Assembly: GCA_900540275.1 (NCBI GenBank) | Contig: UQFO01000015.1 | Span: forward strand, 1-53,521 | DNA from: an uncultured Oscillospiraceae bacterium | GTDB lineage: Bacteria > Bacillota > Clostridia > Oscillospirales > Acutalibacteraceae | Direction: 5' to 3' | DNA length: 53,521 nucleotides | Shown here: positions 43,223 to 51,609 of the stretch, in pieces | Layout: each line of letters opens with the position of its first letter | Position numbering within the stretch: position 1 is the first letter of the stretch | Made by a program: the position numbers and the translations under genes | The notes under the pieces: generated by a model | Seen by the model: only the letters and a program-made list of their open reading frames with translations | Databases searched by the model: none | What the model was told of the DNA's origin: nothing

Positions 43223-43251
43223 ACTATAGTATATTTTATATTTTTTGTAAA
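43223..43251 (-). promoter_or_regulatory. Promoter of the secreted starch-binding-like gene
   Basis: On the minus strand: -35 TTTACA, 17-base spacer, -10 TATAGT, about 90 bases before the start. Confidence 0.7.
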
Positions 43252-43330
43252 TAATTTTTATAAATTTGTATATTCAAATAATTATCGTTAATCCTGTTTG
43301 TTTAAAAAACATAAAAATGGGCAAAAAAGC

Positions 43331-43362
43331 GAGATAAAAAAGGACGGGGAAACCCGTCCTTT
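43331..43362 (-). terminator. Terminator of ispD-ispF
   Basis: On the minus strand: AAAGGACGGG / CCCGTCCTTT, perfect stem over a 4-base loop, followed by TTTTTTATC. Confidence 0.9.
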
Positions 43363-43384
43363 CACAGTACATTAATCTTTTCTT

Positions 43385-43852
43385 TTATTCTATCAGGCAA
43401 ACGGCATGTGCGGCGATACCTTCGCCGCTGCCGGTAAATCCAAGATTTTCTTCCGTTGTAGCCTTTACGTTTACCTGCTCCGCTGTTATCCCGCAGGCGG
43501 CGGCTATATTCTTGCGCATTTGCTCCACAAAGGGCTTCAGCTTGGGCGCCTGCGCAATGACCGTCCCGTCAATATTGACGATATGGTAGTTTTTCAACTG
43601 CAAAACGCGTGTAACCTCTTTGAGCAGCTCTATGCTGTCTGCGCCGCGGTAGGCTTCGTCCGTATCGGGAAACATTGTTCCAATATCGCCCAGCGCAGCC
43701 GCGCCGAGCAGGGCGTCCATTACGGCATGTGTGAGCACATCCGCATCCGAATGGCCCAAAAGCCCTTTTTCATAAGGAATTTCAATTCCTCCAATTATGA
43801 GCCTTCTGCCGTTTATAAGCCGGTGAACATCATACCCATGCCCGATTCTCAT
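43385..43852 (-). CDS. ispF: 2-C-methyl-D-erythritol 2,4-cyclodiphosphate synthase
   Basis: 155 residues. Zinc ligands D8, H10 and H42 are intact (GYDVH and LTHAVMDALLGA), and the family segment VNVKATTEENLGFTGSGEGIAAHAV closes the protein. Fifth step of the MEP isoprenoid pathway. Its ATG overlaps the ispD stop as ATGA. Confidence 0.97.
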   Translation of the reverse strand: MRIGHGYDVHRLINGRRLIIGGIEIPYEKGLLGHSDADVLTHAVMDALLGAAALGDIGTMFPDTDEAYRGADSIELLKEVTRVLQLKNYHIVNIDGTVIAQAPKLKPFVEQMRKNIAAACGITAEQVNVKATTEENLGFTGSGEGIAAHAVCLIE

Positions 43853-44565
43853 CCCCGAAACCCTCCTATTCCATTTTTCTCGCGCTGCATGATAATCGCT
43901 TGTGCCGCCGGAATATCGTCCGGCGTGGTAATCTTGAGATTTGTATATTCCCCCTGCGTCACATACACCGGATGGTCGGCTGCCTCGACGAGCGCGCAGT
44001 CGTCCGTATAGCCTGCGCCAATCGTGTTTGCCGCCTCCATCGCCCTGAGGTACAGGATTTTCTCAAACACCTGCGGCGTCTGGATGGCGTAAAGGCTGCT
44101 GCGGTTCGGCGTACCGGTTATCATTCCATCCGAGGCAACGGTTTTGATGGTATCCTTGACAGGAACGCCCGGCGCGCTCGCTCCGTACCGATGCGCGTTC
44201 TCTACTGTACGCGTTATCAGTTCTTCGGTGACGAGCGGCCGGGCGCCGTCGTGAACCGCAATATAGCCGGCATCACCAGAAACCAGTGAAATGCCGTTTT
44301 GTACCGACTGCTGCCTGGTCGCGCCTCCGCGTACAAGGCCTTTCAGCTTTGGAATCTGCCGCGCCGTCAAAAGCGCACGCATTTTTTCATCATCCTGCTC
44401 CCTGCACACGACAATAATTTCGTCGATACATTCTGTATGCTGAAAAGCAAGGGCCGTGCGGAGGATTACCTCTTTCCCGCACAGCTTTATAAATTGCTTG
44501 GAGAGCTCCCCCATCCGGGTAGAATCCCCTCCAGCAACAATGATTGCCGCTGTTTTCCGCTGCAT
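43849..44565 (-). CDS. ispD: 2-C-methyl-D-erythritol 4-phosphate cytidylyltransferase
   Basis: 238 residues from the ATG at 44565; an in-frame ATG three codons earlier is closer than ideal to AAAGGA. The nucleotide-binding motif is IIVAGGDSTRMGELSKQF, the catalytic region AVHDGARPLV and GVPVKDTIK. Third step of the MEP pathway, making CDP-ME from MEP and CTP. Coupled to ispF. It lies 12 bases from the serine-hydrolase stop, so it may be read from the upstream peptide-locus transcript as well. Confidence 0.95.
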   Translation of the reverse strand: MQRKTAAIIVAGGDSTRMGELSKQFIKLCGKEVILRTALAFQHTECIDEIIVVCREQDDEKMRALLTARQIPKLKGLVRGGATRQQSVQNGISLVSGDAGYIAVHDGARPLVTEELITRTVENAHRYGASAPGVPVKDTIKTVASDGMITGTPNRSSLYAIQTPQVFEKILYLRAMEAANTIGAGYTDDCALVEAADHPVYVTQGEYTNLKITTPDDIPAAQAIIMQREKNGIGGFRG

Positions 44566-44586
44566 ACCATACATCCTTTCAGGCGG

Positions 44587-45735
44587 CTAGCCGAACAGCG
44601 CCGCCCTGGTCATTTTGTAAATTTCCTGCCCAATTTCTGAAGTCGCGTTGTCATCTACATTCGACAGGGCAACAACCTTTATATCCTCGGTTTGGCCTAT
44701 GAGGTCGATGGCATAAAACGCTTCTGTATTTCCCGTATGGAAACAATAGTCGTCCCTTAAAAACCATCCGTAGCCGTAGCCCGCGCCCTTATTTGAAAGC
44801 ATTTTTTCCACCATTGCCGTACTGACGACCCTGCCGGAAATAAACGCGCACTGCCATTTGAATATATCCTCCGCGCAGGAAACAATTTCGCCGGCGGGGC
44901 CAAAATAAGAGGAATCCACACGCAATCCCTCCTGCCCATCCTTCAGGTAACCCTTTGCCGTCGCTTTTGAAAGCTCCAGGCTGGTCGAGCCCATAGAGAG
45001 CGGTTTAAAAATTTTCAGTTTAATAAAGTCCTCATATTTCATATCGGACAGCTGCTCTACAATATTCCCAAGGAGATAATAATTTGAGTTGGAATAGGAA
45101 AACTGGGTACCCGGTTCAAATTCGAGCTCCCTGCCGTTTATAATAGAAAGAACGTCATCAATTGTAAATTTGCTTTTCGGGTCCGCCTGCCCCGTCTCAC
45201 AAAGGTAAAGCTGGTCATTTAGATAATCCGGAATACCCGAGGTCATATTCAAAAGCTGTTCTACGGTTACTTTCTTCGCATATGGATAATCCGGGAAAAA
45301 CTTTTCGAGCGTATCTTCTACTGAAAGCTCGCCCTTCTCCACAAACATCATTACCGCCGCCGCGGTAAACTGCTTGGTAAGCGAGCCAATTTCGTATACG
45401 GTATCCATCCGGTTATGTATTTTCAGCTCCCGGTCTGAATAGCCGACAGACGCGGTATAAACGATAACATTGTCGACGCCTACCAAGACCGTCCCGCTGA
45501 AATTCTGTTTTTTCATGTATTGGTCGAGTACGCCGCGCAGCCGTTCCTTCCGGTTCTGCGCAAGCGCCTGGTCCGCCGTTGTGCCGGCTTCCGTCTGTTC
45601 AGACGGCTGCGCGCTTTCCTCTTTTATGACATGCTGCGCCGGCTTGTCCGCCATTCCACACGACGCAAACGCGCCTGCCGTAAATAGTGCAGCAAGCAGT
45701 ACTGAAACTAATTTAATACGGAAATAACCCTTCAT
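44587..45735 (-). CDS. Lipoprotein serine hydrolase of the beta-lactamase/class C family
   Basis: 382 residues from the ATG at 45735 with CAGGAG upstream. A lipobox FASC (C26) ends the signal peptide, so it should be anchored on the outer face of the membrane. PF00144-type catalytic motifs are SLTK (118-121), YSN (about 207) and HTG (about 340). Relatives include D-aminopeptidases, esterases and peptidases acting on D-amino-acid peptides or cell wall. It is the last gene of the minus-strand peptide locus, 41 bases after a nucleotidyltransferase. It could act on the exported peptide, give self-protection, or be unrelated. Confidence 0.88.
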   Translation of the reverse strand: MKGYFRIKLVSVLLAALFTAGAFASCGMADKPAQHVIKEESAQPSEQTEAGTTADQALAQNRKERLRGVLDQYMKKQNFSGTVLVGVDNVIVYTASVGYSDRELKIHNRMDTVYEIGSLTKQFTAAAVMMFVEKGELSVEDTLEKFFPDYPYAKKVTVEQLLNMTSGIPDYLNDQLYLCETGQADPKSKFTIDDVLSIINGRELEFEPGTQFSYSNSNYYLLGNIVEQLSDMKYEDFIKLKIFKPLSMGSTSLELSKATAKGYLKDGQEGLRVDSSYFGPAGEIVSCAEDIFKWQCAFISGRVVSTAMVEKMLSNKGAGYGYGWFLRDDYCFHTGNTEAFYAIDLIGQTEDIKVVALSNVDDNATSEIGQEIYKMTRAALFG

Positions 45736-45776
45736 AACAGCTCCTGTTCCCAGGGAAAACAAGCCGTTGTTTCAGG

Positions 45777-46988
45777 CTATCTGCGGTAATCGAGTTCCAT
45801 CTCCTCATAAAGCGTCCGCAGGTTGTCTGTGCTTTCCCTGTCGATGTCGTTTACATGTTTTAACGTCTTATAGTCTAATTTCTTTTTGATGAATAAAGTG
45901 TCAAACCATGTAGCCCACCAGGGAAAAAACATCAGCGGGGTAAGATAGGGCCTTTTTTCCAGAATCGGGAATTTGCCCCTGAGCATTTTGAAGCTGGGAA
46001 AAAGCCTGCGTAATACGTATTTAAATTTTGAAGGCGGCGCATCTTCCTTTGATTCCCGAACCGCCCGGGAAACATATAAATTTTTGTTTCGCCCAAAGCA
46101 CCCGTTTTGAAGCACATACAGAGAAAAAGCATCTTTCCTTACGCCTGCGCCTTCCGGGGAGAACCATTCCTGCGCAAGTGCGCGCAGACGGCGCTCAAAC
46201 GTTTTATAATGGAGCGGCACGAGTTTTTCTGACAGCGCCTCCCAATCGATTTCCTCCGCGAATTTTTTATAGAACATGTAAAAATCAAGAATCATGCGCG
46301 GAGTAATACCGCTGCCGTAAAAGTGTTTCGCCGTATGGTCAATCAAATAAATATACTGGTCTTCAGCCGTCAGCATTTTAACAAACCGGTAGCCGGAATA
46401 AGGCTTGGCCCTGCCGGTCATGTCAAGATTAAAAAAAGAGGCCGCCCTGTTTTCCTCCGATACAAGTTTTTTATGAAGCTCGAGCGCAACATATGGCGGT
46501 TTGATATATTCGTCGTGTACGCCTGATTTATCTTCCAGGCCGAAATTCTCAGCCTTCAGGTAACCCTCCACACGAGCAAATCCTTTTTCCTCCACCCAAA
46601 TATCGATGTCTCCCATATAGCGCATAACGCTCTGCGGATAAAGCTGCTTAAAAACGCTGCCCTTGACTGGAATACAAAGTATTTCCCGCTCTTCACAAAA
46701 GGCGAGAAGCTTTTCAAGCTCGTACTGCTGATTCAGGTCCTGTGCAAGCGCAAGCTGGTATCCCTTTTTCAGTGCATCCAAGGCCGCGGCGGGGAAGCAA
46801 TTTTCTTTACGGAACGCCTCAACGCCCGGGTATACAACCTGTGTGAACGCATTTTCTTCTGCAATCCGACAAAAGGCGTGAAAATCAATCCCCTTTGGCG
46901 GAGCAGGAGGCGCTTTGCCGTTCACCGCAGAGCCAACCAAACGAAGCAAATATTCCATTTCGCAAAAAAAATCATTCGTTTGCTGCAT
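45777..46988 (-). CDS. Nucleotidyltransferase-fold protein (PF14907-like), copy 2
   Basis: 403 residues. Core motifs of the NTP_transf_5 family: PVKGS (107-111) followed by YPQSVMRYMGDIDIWV, where D127 and D129 would bind metal-nucleotide. A conserved LELHKKL histidine stretch follows at about 170, and LIDHTAKHFYGSGITPRMILDFYMFY at about 225-250. It shares this plan with the next upstream gene over its full length. Such proteins occur as accessory enzymes in some lasso-peptide clusters. The start has AAAGGAGGAG upstream, 17 bases after copy 1. Predicted role: nucleotidyl transfer to the peptide or to a partner protein. Confidence 0.85.
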   Translation of the reverse strand: MQQTNDFFCEMEYLLRLVGSAVNGKAPPAPPKGIDFHAFCRIAEENAFTQVVYPGVEAFRKENCFPAAALDALKKGYQLALAQDLNQQYELEKLLAFCEEREILCIPVKGSVFKQLYPQSVMRYMGDIDIWVEEKGFARVEGYLKAENFGLEDKSGVHDEYIKPPYVALELHKKLVSEENRAASFFNLDMTGRAKPYSGYRFVKMLTAEDQYIYLIDHTAKHFYGSGITPRMILDFYMFYKKFAEEIDWEALSEKLVPLHYKTFERRLRALAQEWFSPEGAGVRKDAFSLYVLQNGCFGRNKNLYVSRAVRESKEDAPPSKFKYVLRRLFPSFKMLRGKFPILEKRPYLTPLMFFPWWATWFDTLFIKKKLDYKTLKHVNDIDRESTDNLRTLYEEMELDYRR

Positions 46989-47005
46989 GTCTCCTCCTTT
47001 TACAG

Positions 47006-48223
47006 CTACATGTCTGGGTCGATTTCCAGCTCTTCAATCATTCGCCTGGCACTTTCAACCTGGCGCTGTTCCTGGTTGAGTGATTTTACATAAGGAATCG
47101 TTTTAAACTTTTTGCCTTTTACAAACAAGTTCGATTTCATCTTACTCAACCACCACGCAAAGAGCATAAACGGCACCAGCGCCGGTTTTTTATTCAGTAT
47201 TGGAAAATTTTCTGACAACACCTTCTTTGAGGGGAACAGGCGTCTCAGAACATATCTGAAAGTTGTTGTTTCGCCCTCGTCCGTAAGCGCCGCGGCGTTT
47301 GTGATGACCAGATTACGCAGGGAACCCATTTTACCATTTAGCATAACGAAGCGGGAAAGCGAATCGCTCTGCAGGCCCGCGCCGTCTAACGAAAACCAAT
47401 CATACGCCAGATGTACCGCCGACTGCGTAAATTTAAAAAGCCCCGTTTCCAAAAGCACGCGCCGCAGGCATTCCCTGTCTACGCGTCCGGAAATTTTTTG
47501 CCCAAGGATATAAAAGTCGAGAATCATCCGCGCTGTAATTCCGCCGTGGAAAAAATGATGGACGCAGTGCTCCGACAGATATGCAAAAAAATCCACATCG
47601 CTCATCCGGTAGGTATTTCTGCGGCCTTTCCTTAGAACAGCGCGTTCCCAAACGCCGCTGAAAAAGGGCGCGTTTCTTTTGCTGTCGGGAATCAGTTTTT
47701 TATGTATTTCTACAATAATCCCGGTACGCTTACAAACGTATTCATCATGTATCTCCCCCGGCGAACGCAGGATGAATCCGCGCCTGATAAGAAACGCATC
47801 GATTTTTTCCGAGTCACAGTCATGAATCAGAATATCGGCGTCAATCATATAACGCATTTCCGCCTGCGGGTAAAATTCGCGCAGGCAGCTTCCTTTCAGC
47901 AGCATAATATCGATTTTTTCTTCTTCACAGAAGTCGGTCATCAAATTTAAAAATTTAACTCTTTCCGCATCCTGTGAAACGCTTTTTTGAAAATCGACAA
48001 AGAGTTTTTCATATATGGAACGTGGAACGGTGTTTGGCGGCAGGGTGGATACCGCATAAAATACAGGACAGGAAAACATCGTTTCAGAAGCGAGTTGGTA
48101 GATTTTCCCCCAACTGACATCCAAAGGCGGTTTTATCGCCGCTGTTTCATTGACCGCAGCCTTCACAAGCTCCAGTAAATAGCGGTAATGTTTGTAAAGC
48201 ATATTGGAAGTATCGCTTGACAT
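47006..48223 (-). CDS. Nucleotidyltransferase-fold protein (PF14907-like), copy 1
   Basis: 405 residues from the ATG at 48223, which overlaps the ABC transporter stop codon by one base (TAATG) and has GGAGATG upstream. LLKGSCLREFYPQ (108-120) and MRYMIDADILIHD (D128, D130) form the active-site region. The later histidine-rich LSEHCVHHFFHGGITARMILDFYIL matches copy 2. Overall similarity to copy 2 is clear but distant. Both copies keep the motif aspartates, so both may be active with different targets. Confidence 0.85.
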   Translation of the reverse strand: MSSDTSNMLYKHYRYLLELVKAAVNETAAIKPPLDVSWGKIYQLASETMFSCPVFYAVSTLPPNTVPRSIYEKLFVDFQKSVSQDAERVKFLNLMTDFCEEEKIDIMLLKGSCLREFYPQAEMRYMIDADILIHDCDSEKIDAFLIRRGFILRSPGEIHDEYVCKRTGIIVEIHKKLIPDSKRNAPFFSGVWERAVLRKGRRNTYRMSDVDFFAYLSEHCVHHFFHGGITARMILDFYILGQKISGRVDRECLRRVLLETGLFKFTQSAVHLAYDWFSLDGAGLQSDSLSRFVMLNGKMGSLRNLVITNAAALTDEGETTTFRYVLRRLFPSKKVLSENFPILNKKPALVPFMLFAWWLSKMKSNLFVKGKKFKTIPYVKSLNQEQRQVESARRMIEELEIDPDM

Positions 48224-49914
48224 TATTTCATCTCCGACTCGGCAATCTTGCCGCCCGCAATCCGCAGATGCCTGTTGCACACGGATTCAGCAGCCTTTTT
48301 GTGTGAAACGATGATGCACGTTTTATGGTTCAGCCCCTTGATGTTCTGTAAAAGGCGTTTTTCTGTTTCTTCATCAAGCGCGGAGGTCGCTTCATCCAGA
48401 ATCAATACCGGCGCGTCCGTCAGGATTGCCCGCGCTATCGCGATACGCTGCACCTGTCCCTCGGACAAGCCCTGCCCGCGTTCCCCAATGACCGTATTGA
48501 GTCCGTCGGGAAGCTCCCTGATAAAATCATCCGCGCAGCTGATTTGAGCCGCACGCATGATATCCTCATCGCTTGCGTCGGGGCAGACAAAAGAAATATT
48601 TTCTTTTATGGTTCCCGAAAGAAGGAAATTCCCCTGCGGTACATATGCGTATAGCCCGCGGATGTTTTTGTCCACGGGAATGTGCGCCCCGTCTTTCCGT
48701 ACCAGGTAAATGCTTCCTGTATTCACCGGATAAACGCCCATCAAGAGCTTGGTAAGCGTGCTCTTTCCAATGCCCGAAATTCCCATAATAACGGCAAAAT
48801 CTCCTTTTTGGATGGAAAGGCTCGTATTTTTCAAGACAACATCGCGGTTGTATTTAAAAGATATATTATCAAATTCAATAGACTGGAGATTTTCATACAG
48901 CGCGGCGGTATCGATGTTGTTTTCGTTGATATCCGGCTCGTCCGGTATTTTTTCCAGCTCCATCAACCGCTCTGCGCTCGCCAGGGCGCCGTAATACTGG
49001 GGCAGGAAGCTCGATATTTCTGCTACGGGGCTTTGTATTTGGGAAATCAGGGATAGGATTGCGGTCAGCGTACCATACGTAACAGCGCCCGCGACAATGT
49101 TCACCGCGCCCCAAAGCAGGCCGTAAAGGTATCCGGCTGAAAAAATAAAGGAAAAGCTCGTGTTCGCAATAATTGAAATCAGGTTACGCCTGACCTTGAT
49201 TTTATAGTTTTCCGTCTGAAGCTCCTGCACGCGTTCGTCTACCTTGTCTTCCGCGCCGAACACCTTGACCATCAGCAGCCCCGAAATAATCTCCTGCATA
49301 AAGGAACGAACCGCACCCTCGGTCTGCTGTACCTTTTTATGCAGGTTTTTCATCTTTTTTCTAAAAATCTGCGATACAACAATAAGCACCGCGGCGCCGG
49401 CGACAAATATCAGGGTAAAACGCCAGTCAATCGCCATCAATACGGAGAGCGCGCCTATCAGCTTCGTTATCATAAACGAAAGCGACGGGAGAATCGATAC
49501 GATAGCGTCAGCGACGACCCCGACATCATTGGTCAGCCGGTTTAAAAGCTCCCCGCTGTGATAGGAGGATACTTGAAAGTATTCCTTCCGAATAATCGTA
49601 TCGAAAATCTTCCGGCGGTAGTGCATAGTAAGCTTCGCGCCGATATAAAAATAAATATTACGCGAAACAACGCGCAAAAGCAGCTGGAACAGCAGAACAC
49701 CGCCGTACATGCAGCCGTAAAAAATAACGCCGTCCATACTGCCCGCGACGGCGCTGTCCACAACGCCGCGCGCAATCAGCGCGGTAAAAACCCCGATGAG
49801 CGCAAGGATAGCGTAAAAAATAACAATTAATATGATATTACGCAGCTGCGGCCTGGAATTTCTGATAATCCAGAGCAGCGGTGATTTTTGTTTTTCTGTC
49901 CTACTTTTTTTCAA
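48223..49914 (-). CDS. ABC exporter (fused membrane and ATPase domains)
   Basis: 563 residues from a TTG at 49914 with CGAGG five bases upstream; earlier in-frame starts would overlap the preceding gene and add a non-homologous segment. Six transmembrane helices lie in residues 1 to about 300, and the ATPase domain follows: Walker A GISGIGKST, signature LSEGQVQRIAIARAI (Glu in place of the first Gly of LSGGQ), Walker B VLILDEATSALD, and H-loop SHK. No C39 peptidase domain precedes it, so leader removal needs another enzyme, for which the adjacent signal peptidase is the candidate. It probably works as a homodimer exporting the mature peptide. Confidence 0.92.
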   Translation of the reverse strand: MKKSRTEKQKSPLLWIIRNSRPQLRNIILIVIFYAILALIGVFTALIARGVVDSAVAGSMDGVIFYGCMYGGVLLFQLLLRVVSRNIYFYIGAKLTMHYRRKIFDTIIRKEYFQVSSYHSGELLNRLTNDVGVVADAIVSILPSLSFMITKLIGALSVLMAIDWRFTLIFVAGAAVLIVVSQIFRKKMKNLHKKVQQTEGAVRSFMQEIISGLLMVKVFGAEDKVDERVQELQTENYKIKVRRNLISIIANTSFSFIFSAGYLYGLLWGAVNIVAGAVTYGTLTAILSLISQIQSPVAEISSFLPQYYGALASAERLMELEKIPDEPDINENNIDTAALYENLQSIEFDNISFKYNRDVVLKNTSLSIQKGDFAVIMGISGIGKSTLTKLLMGVYPVNTGSIYLVRKDGAHIPVDKNIRGLYAYVPQGNFLLSGTIKENISFVCPDASDEDIMRAAQISCADDFIRELPDGLNTVIGERGQGLSEGQVQRIAIARAILTDAPVLILDEATSALDEETEKRLLQNIKGLNHKTCIIVSHKKAAESVCNRHLRIAGGKIAESEMK

Positions 49915-49933
49915 AGCAGCCTCGCCCCACTGT

Positions 49934-50392
49934 TTATGTGCGCTTTCCCAGCTCTGCCATCCTGCGCCTGATTCCTCTGAACCCACGGCGCAGCGGCCTT
50001 AGGTTCGTCCAAATTACACTGTAAAGCATGTACATTCGATTTGAAACGCTGTATTTTTTGCCGCCGCGCGTGAAGCCCTTCACGACAGCGATGATATTTT
50101 TCTCTGTAATGCCATGCTCGGTGACAACCTGGTTGTCGCCGCACATAATATACCCTTTTGGCGTAACCTTGACGACGCGGTGCAGGACAAAGCTGCCATC
50201 CCCGCGCCTGTAGAACGCCAAATCATATTTATTCAGCCGGCCCTTTACACCTGTAAGAAGCGCCGTATCCGTTTCGTTATGAAGGAGAGGAAGCATGCTT
50301 GTCCCTGTAACGGTAATGCTCACATCGCTGCCCCGCGCTATCGATTCGCTCAGCACGGGGTATAAGTCCGACATCGAGACCCGTTTATTCAA
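49934..50392 (-). CDS. S24/S26-type signal peptidase-like protein
   Basis: 152 residues. The catalytic serine is S32 in VTGTSMLPLL; H71 in DGSFVLHRVV is the partner expected of Ser-His (archaeal/ER-like, SipW-like) signal peptidases, and GDN (85-87) is the conserved late motif. There is no long N-terminal transmembrane helix; the basic C-terminal region (about 112-152) contains one moderately hydrophobic stretch. A TTG start at 50392 overlaps the PqqD-like gene by 8 bases; an ATG at 50374 is the alternative. Set between the PqqD-like protein and the exporter, it is the natural candidate to cleave the leader. Confidence 0.82.
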   Translation of the reverse strand: MNKRVSMSDLYPVLSESIARGSDVSITVTGTSMLPLLHNETDTALLTGVKGRLNKYDLAFYRRGDGSFVLHRVVKVTPKGYIMCGDNQVVTEHGITEKNIIAVVKGFTRGGKKYSVSNRMYMLYSVIWTNLRPLRRGFRGIRRRMAELGKRT

Positions 50393-50648
50393 GCAAATCC
50401 GCCTCTCTGAGCTTGTTTAAAAAGCTGGCGATTCCTACCTCGGCAGTTTCCTCATCCACTTCGTATTCCATAAGCATTGCCTTTAAAAGCGTTTCCTCAT
50501 CGGCGTCCTTTTGAAGCTGCTGCCAGAGGAACGCCCCGGTTTCATTTAAATTAATCATCCCGTTGAAATCCACGGTGGCTTTGCCGACAGGAACAACCAC
50601 GTAGCTGTCCGCAACCTTTCTGAGCAGGTAGTCCGATTTAATTTTCAT
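50385..50648 (-). CDS. PqqD-like peptide-recognition protein (lasso B1-like)
   Basis: 87 residues from the ATG at 50648. The pattern is a winged-helix PqqD fold: VADSYVVVPVGKATVDFNGMINLNETGAFLWQQL, then an acidic helix and EVGIASFLNKLREADLLE. PqqD-like domains are RiPP recognition elements that bind the leader peptide; lasso B1 proteins bind a YxxPxL leader motif, which the precursor-like peptide upstream nearly matches (FxxPxI). It overlaps the signal-peptidase gene by 8 bases and follows the kinase gene by 25. Confidence 0.85.
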   Translation of the reverse strand: MKIKSDYLLRKVADSYVVVPVGKATVDFNGMINLNETGAFLWQQLQKDADEETLLKAMLMEYEVDEETAEVGIASFLNKLREADLLE

Positions 50649-50673
50649 AAAAACCCATCCTCTCAAGGATTTA

Positions 50674-51378
50674 TCATATAATGGTTTCCGATACTATTTT
50701 AACAGCTTCCACATCCATTGTACAGTCCAATTTGTAGACCGGTACGCTTTGAATCAGCTGGTCCGCAAAAGCAAGCACCATGTCCAGCTTGCCGGCGCTT
50801 GTGCGATGTACCGTCTGCATAAGCAGCAAGGGTAATATCTGAGCAGTTTTGAAAAGCCTTTCAATATGGTTTTCTTTCCCACGGTTTAAAAAAATGATTG
50901 CGCCAAGGGGAGCCGTAATATTTTCGCATTCCTGCGAATTGCCGCACCATGGGGTTCCGCAGGCAAAAAAAGCACCGTCTATCAGGCGGACGACAGGCTT
51001 GTCGTCGTTTATAATAACGGCTTTTTCATTTCCGAAATACTGCTGCCACAGCTTCGTATGGGTCGTTTTCCCAACGCCGCTGTCCGCTGAAAAAAGATAA
51101 GCCTTTCCATGAAACAGCAGCGCCGACGCATGCAGGACGATTGCGTCATATTTGATTACCTCAGAGGCAAAAAAATTACAGGTGCAGATATTCTCCGCAT
51201 CAGAAAGCGTCAGATGCGGCCGTTCCCTAAGCCAGCGCTCATAATCCCAGCGCTTATAAGGAATCGTAATTTGTGCAGGAAAGCTACCGTCCGTTTTAAA
51301 TTTTTCTGATGTTGTTAAAATCTGTGTAAACTGCGGCTCCATATATACATGCAGCCCTGCAATCCGGTACGTTCCCAT
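50674..51378 (-). CDS. HprK-like kinase (peptide kinase of RiPP type)
   Basis: 234 residues. P-loop ADSGVGKT at 98-105, preceded by LHASALLFHGKAYLFS and followed by VIINDDKPVV (D125, D126) and a GTPWCG stretch. It is shorter than HPr kinase/phosphorylase and lacks its N-terminal domain, matching the family of kinases that phosphorylate the tail serine of certain Firmicutes lasso peptides (paeninodin type). Here the peptide ends in Trp, so a Ser or Thr inside the core or leader junction would be the target. The start has GGAGG upstream. It lies 74 bases after the peptide, behind a hairpin. Confidence 0.85.
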   Translation of the reverse strand: MGTYRIAGLHVYMEPQFTQILTTSEKFKTDGSFPAQITIPYKRWDYERWLRERPHLTLSDAENICTCNFFASEVIKYDAIVLHASALLFHGKAYLFSADSGVGKTTHTKLWQQYFGNEKAVIINDDKPVVRLIDGAFFACGTPWCGNSQECENITAPLGAIIFLNRGKENHIERLFKTAQILPLLLMQTVHRTSAGKLDMVLAFADQLIQSVPVYKLDCTMDVEAVKIVSETII

Positions 51379-51398
51379 AAATGCCTCCCAAACAAATC

Positions 51399-51426
51399 AA
51401 GGCAGACAGATTGCTCTGTCTGCCTT
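51399..51426 (-). terminator. Perfect hairpin between the precursor-like gene and the kinase gene
   Basis: AAGGCAGACAGA-TTGC-TCTGTCTGCCTT: 12-bp perfect stem, 4-base loop. On the minus strand only a weak T-rich tract follows (GATTTGTTTG), so it is likely a leaky terminator or an mRNA-end stabiliser that lets the peptide be made in excess of the enzymes. Confidence 0.65.
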
Positions 51427-51452
51427 GCTGCTTCACTTGGTTTGTGGCGTAT

Positions 51453-51590
51453 TTACCACTCAATATCATCGACAGGTGTGTCGACAATCGGATCGGGATC
51501 CTTCGGCACGCTAGAATTTGTGGCCAAAATATCCTCGAGCTGTGTGAATTTTACTACCTCGATCTCAGGTCTTGTAAATACTTTTTTCAT
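51453..51590 (-). CDS. 45-residue RiPP precursor-like peptide
   Basis: The ATG at 51590 has GGAGGG upstream. The leader starts MKKVFTRPEIEVVKF: F5xxP8xI10 resembles the YxxPxL motif read by lasso-type PqqD-like proteins, and this MKKxYxxPEIE type of start is frequent in Clostridia peptide clusters. After LEDILATNSS (19-28 region) the C-terminal 18 residues run from Val28 to Trp45 and are rich in Asp and Pro (six Asp, four Pro) with one Thr and no Cys, Gly or Arg. Candidate modified residues are Ser26, Ser27, Thr24 and Thr38. It lies 19 bases after a secreted-protein gene and directly before the kinase. Not homologous by eye to a named family. Confidence 0.8.
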   Translation of the reverse strand: MKKVFTRPEIEVVKFTQLEDILATNSSVPKDPDPIVDTPVDDIEW

Positions 51591-51609
51591 TTAAAAGCCC
51601 TCCATTGCA

